From positions 1 to 7,823 of the forward strand of contig SKLC01000141.1 in NCBI GenBank assembly GCA_007123425.1: a stretch of DNA of 7,823 nucleotides, read 5' to 3'. The DNA comes from Nitriliruptoraceae bacterium. GTDB lineage: Bacteria; Actinomycetota; Nitriliruptoria; Nitriliruptorales; Nitriliruptoraceae. The position numbers and the translations under genes are program-made. The notes under the pieces are model-generated. The model did no database searches and was not told the origin of the DNA. It was given only the letters and a program-made list of their open reading frames with translations. This document shows positions 7,066-7,823 of this stretch, one piece after another. Position 1 is the stretch's first letter. The number at the start of each line of letters is the position of its first letter.

Positions 7066-7071
7066 ACGCTA
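7066..7071 (-). promoter_or_regulatory. Putative -10 element giving a leaderless tyrS transcript
   Basis: TAGCGT on the minus strand fits the actinobacterial TANNNT -10 hexamer. It ends 7 nt before the tyrS ATG, so transcription would begin at or next to the A of the start codon. No good -35 is visible, as is frequent in actinobacteria. A 10-bp palindrome GGTCGCGACC (7085-7094) lies just upstream. The absence of a Shine-Dalgarno sequence supports the reading. Confidence 0.4.
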
Positions 7072-7123
7072 GCCGGGTGGGTCGGGTCGCGACCAGCGCG
7101 GTATCCGGCCGCGGCGGGCGGAG

Positions 7124-7336
7124 TCACTGCCAGGCGGGCAGCTCCCGGCGGACGTGCTCGGGCGGGACCAGCGCCGGGACCTCCTGGGCCGGCAGCCACT
7201 CCTCCATGCCGTCGGACCAGACGTAGGTGTAGGGCCCGACCGTGCCGGCCAGCACCAGTCGACGCATCGTGTCGAGGTCCAGCGGGCCGAGCTGCCGCTC
7301 GTCCTGCAGATGGAACCACCGCGCCGGTGCCGTCAC
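7124..7336 (-). CDS. Small stand-alone GYF_2-type domain protein
   Basis: 70 aa, nearly all one domain. Residues 7-55 resemble the GYF_2 (formerly DUF4339) family: it opens with WFHLQDERQLGPLDLDTM at 7-24 and continues VWSDGMEEWLPAQEVP at 39-54. Both blocks (W-[FY]-x-x-x-x-x-x-x-GP and VWxxGMxxW) are family hallmarks. GYF-type folds bind short proline-rich peptides, and GYF_2 domains are often fused to membrane or kinase modules; here there is no membrane segment and no partner domain. The start is GTG at 7336, set by AGGAGG 5 nt upstream. It ends 65 nt before tyrS, and a putative tyrS promoter lies in that gap. A perfect 24-bp palindrome sits 36 bp upstream of its start. Function is unknown; the domain call rests on motif recognition. 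Confidence 0.82.
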   Translation of the reverse strand: MTAPARWFHLQDERQLGPLDLDTMRRLVLAGTVGPYTYVWSDGMEEWLPAQEVPALVPPEHVRRELPAWQ

Positions 7337-7341
7337 GCCTG

Positions 7342-7347
7342 CCTCCT
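7342..7347 (-). promoter_or_regulatory. Ribosome binding site of the GYF_2 protein gene
   Basis: AGGAGG on the minus strand with a 5-nt spacer to GTG at 7336. It decides the start of this short gene; an in-frame ATG at 7426 would run through the 24-bp palindrome and add Arg-rich sequence outside the domain. Confidence 0.8.
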
Positions 7348-7372
7348 GGTTGCCACAGCCGCGCCTGGTCGT

Positions 7373-7396
7373 GGTGCGCTTCCGCGGAAGCGCACC
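7373..7396. repeat. Perfect 24-bp palindrome upstream of the GYF_2 gene
   Basis: Each half reads GGTGCGCTTCCG followed by its exact reverse complement, with no central spacer. It lies 36 bp upstream of the GYF_2 start, between that gene and the terminator of the preceding gene. A site this symmetric suits a dimeric repressor or activator; in RNA it could fold into a 10-bp stem with a CGCG loop. I do not recognise the motif as belonging to a named regulator. Confidence 0.7.
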
Positions 7397-7426
7397 CCCG
7401 ATGGTCGGCGGTCGCTCGGGGCGCAA

Positions 7427-7432
7427 ACGCTA
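7427..7432 (-). promoter_or_regulatory. Possible -10 element for the GYF_2 gene
   Basis: TAGCGT on the minus strand, identical to the hexamer in front of tyrS, directly downstream of the stem-loop at 7433-7474. Transcription would start near 7420 and give a leader of about 84 nt that carries the 24-bp palindrome. No clear -35 is visible. The same bases could merely be the short T-containing tail of the terminator. Confidence 0.25.
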
Positions 7433-7474
7433 CCGGCCGGGGACGGACCCGAGGTGCGATCCGTCCCCAGCCGG
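7433..7474 (-). terminator. Long stem-loop terminator after the membrane-anchored protein gene
   Basis: A 9-bp perfect inverted repeat (GGGGACGGA at 7439-7447 with TCCGTCCCC at 7460-7468) is extended by one mismatch and five more pairs (CCGGC at 7433-7437 with GCCGG at 7470-7474). The result is a 15-bp stem with one mismatch and a 12-nt loop. It starts 21 nt after the stop codon at 7496-7498 and is followed by TAGCGTTTG, a weak T-run. Position and strength support a transcription terminator. Confidence 0.75.
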
Positions 7475-7495
7475 GGCGTGCTCAGCGCGCGGCCG

Positions 7496-7823
7496 TCAGA
7501 TGAGTCGGCGCCGAACACCGAGGCCGAGAGCGCCGACGGCGCCGAAGGCCAGGAGCGCGGCTCCGGCTCGGACGGGGGTGGATGCGCCCTCGTCGCTGCC
7601 GACACCCGCGATCTCGAACTGGTAGACGGCCGAGGCGTCCGCCCCGTCCGCCGTGCCGTAGGTCAGCCCCTCGCCGGCCTTTGCGCGGTCGTCGGCGGCC
7701 TGGGCCTGCTTGAGCAGCCGGTCGGGCTGCATGCCGGCGCGGCTCACGTCGTTGACGACGCGCTCCGTGCCGAACTCCTGCAGCTCACCCATGGCGTCGA
7801 CGAGGCTCTCGCCGCCGTCGGCG
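7496..7823 (-). CDS. C-terminal part of an unrecognised surface or membrane protein, N-terminus beyond the window
   Basis: 108 residues up to the stop are in the window; the frame stays open to the right edge with the same codon bias, so the ATG at 7792 is probably internal. The visible part begins with charged, helix-prone sequence (about the first 55 residues, including MQPDRLLKQAQAADDRAKAG). A short stretch (YGTADGADASAVYQFEIAG) looks like a beta-rich end of a folded domain. Then come a Gly/Ser/Thr-containing spacer, one hydrophobic helix (VRAGAALLAFGAVGALGLGV) and the tail RRRLI. That order suits a protein anchored outside the cell by a C-terminal helix with the Arg tail in the cytoplasm. 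There is no LPxTG or LAxTG motif before the helix, so standard sortase anchoring is not supported. I do not recognise the family. A strong terminator follows, separating it from the genes downstream. Confidence 0.75.
   Translation of the reverse strand, partial: ADGGESLVDAMGELQEFGTERVVNDVSRAGMQPDRLLKQAQAADDRAKAGEGLTYGTADGADASAVYQFEIAGVGSDEGASTPVRAGAALLAFGAVGALGLGVRRRLI

Noticed and set aside
7059..7123. T-box or other tRNA-sensing leader ahead of tyrS
   Set aside because: Only 65 bp lie between the GYF_2 gene and tyrS, too short for a T-box, and no T-box core sequence is visible.

Overview
The window is very GC-rich DNA (roughly 70-75% by eye) with an almost all-G/C third codon position. Several genes start with GTG, and the intergenic spaces are full of GC hairpins without long U-tracts. 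Together with a bacterial-type TyrRS, this points to a high-GC actinobacterium, possibly Nocardioides-like; the lineage is an impression, not a measurement. Every gene I can support is on the minus strand, so transcription runs right to left. The long plus-strand open frames are shadows caused by high GC.

In transcription order: (1) the C-terminal end of an unrecognised surface or membrane protein (7496 to beyond 7823) with one C-terminal membrane helix and an RRR tail. It is followed by a strong stem-loop (7433-7474) that is probably its terminator. (2) A short regulatory stretch with a perfect 24-bp palindrome (7373-7396). (3) A 70-aa stand-alone GYF_2-type domain protein (7124-7336). (4) tyrS, tyrosyl-tRNA synthetase (5766-7058), apparently with a leaderless-type promoter. 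(5) An OLD-like ATPase/TOPRIM protein (4199-5746) starting 19 nt after tyrS and probably co-transcribed with it. (6) A 364-bp non-coding region (3835-4198) with several inverted repeats and a possible DosR/DevR-type box. (7) ppdK, pyruvate phosphate dikinase (1144-3834). (8) A gap of 161 bp with two adjacent hairpins. (9) The N-terminal 327 residues of an M20 zinc metallopeptidase (982 to beyond 1).

Most of the window is housekeeping: tRNA charging, pyruvate/PEP interconversion and peptide or amide hydrolysis. The gene that stands out is the OLD-like protein. Its TOPRIM nuclease centre looks intact (E348, D403, D405), but its ATPase half has lost the Walker A lysine, the Walker B acidic pair and the H-loop histidine. 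It lies directly behind tyrS rather than in a recognisable defence island. Other points of interest are the lone GYF_2 protein ahead of tyrS, the 24-bp palindrome, a PPDK lacking the regulatory threonine next to the catalytic histidine, and the structured leader of ppdK. I see no tRNA, rRNA, CRISPR array, insertion sequence or attachment site.
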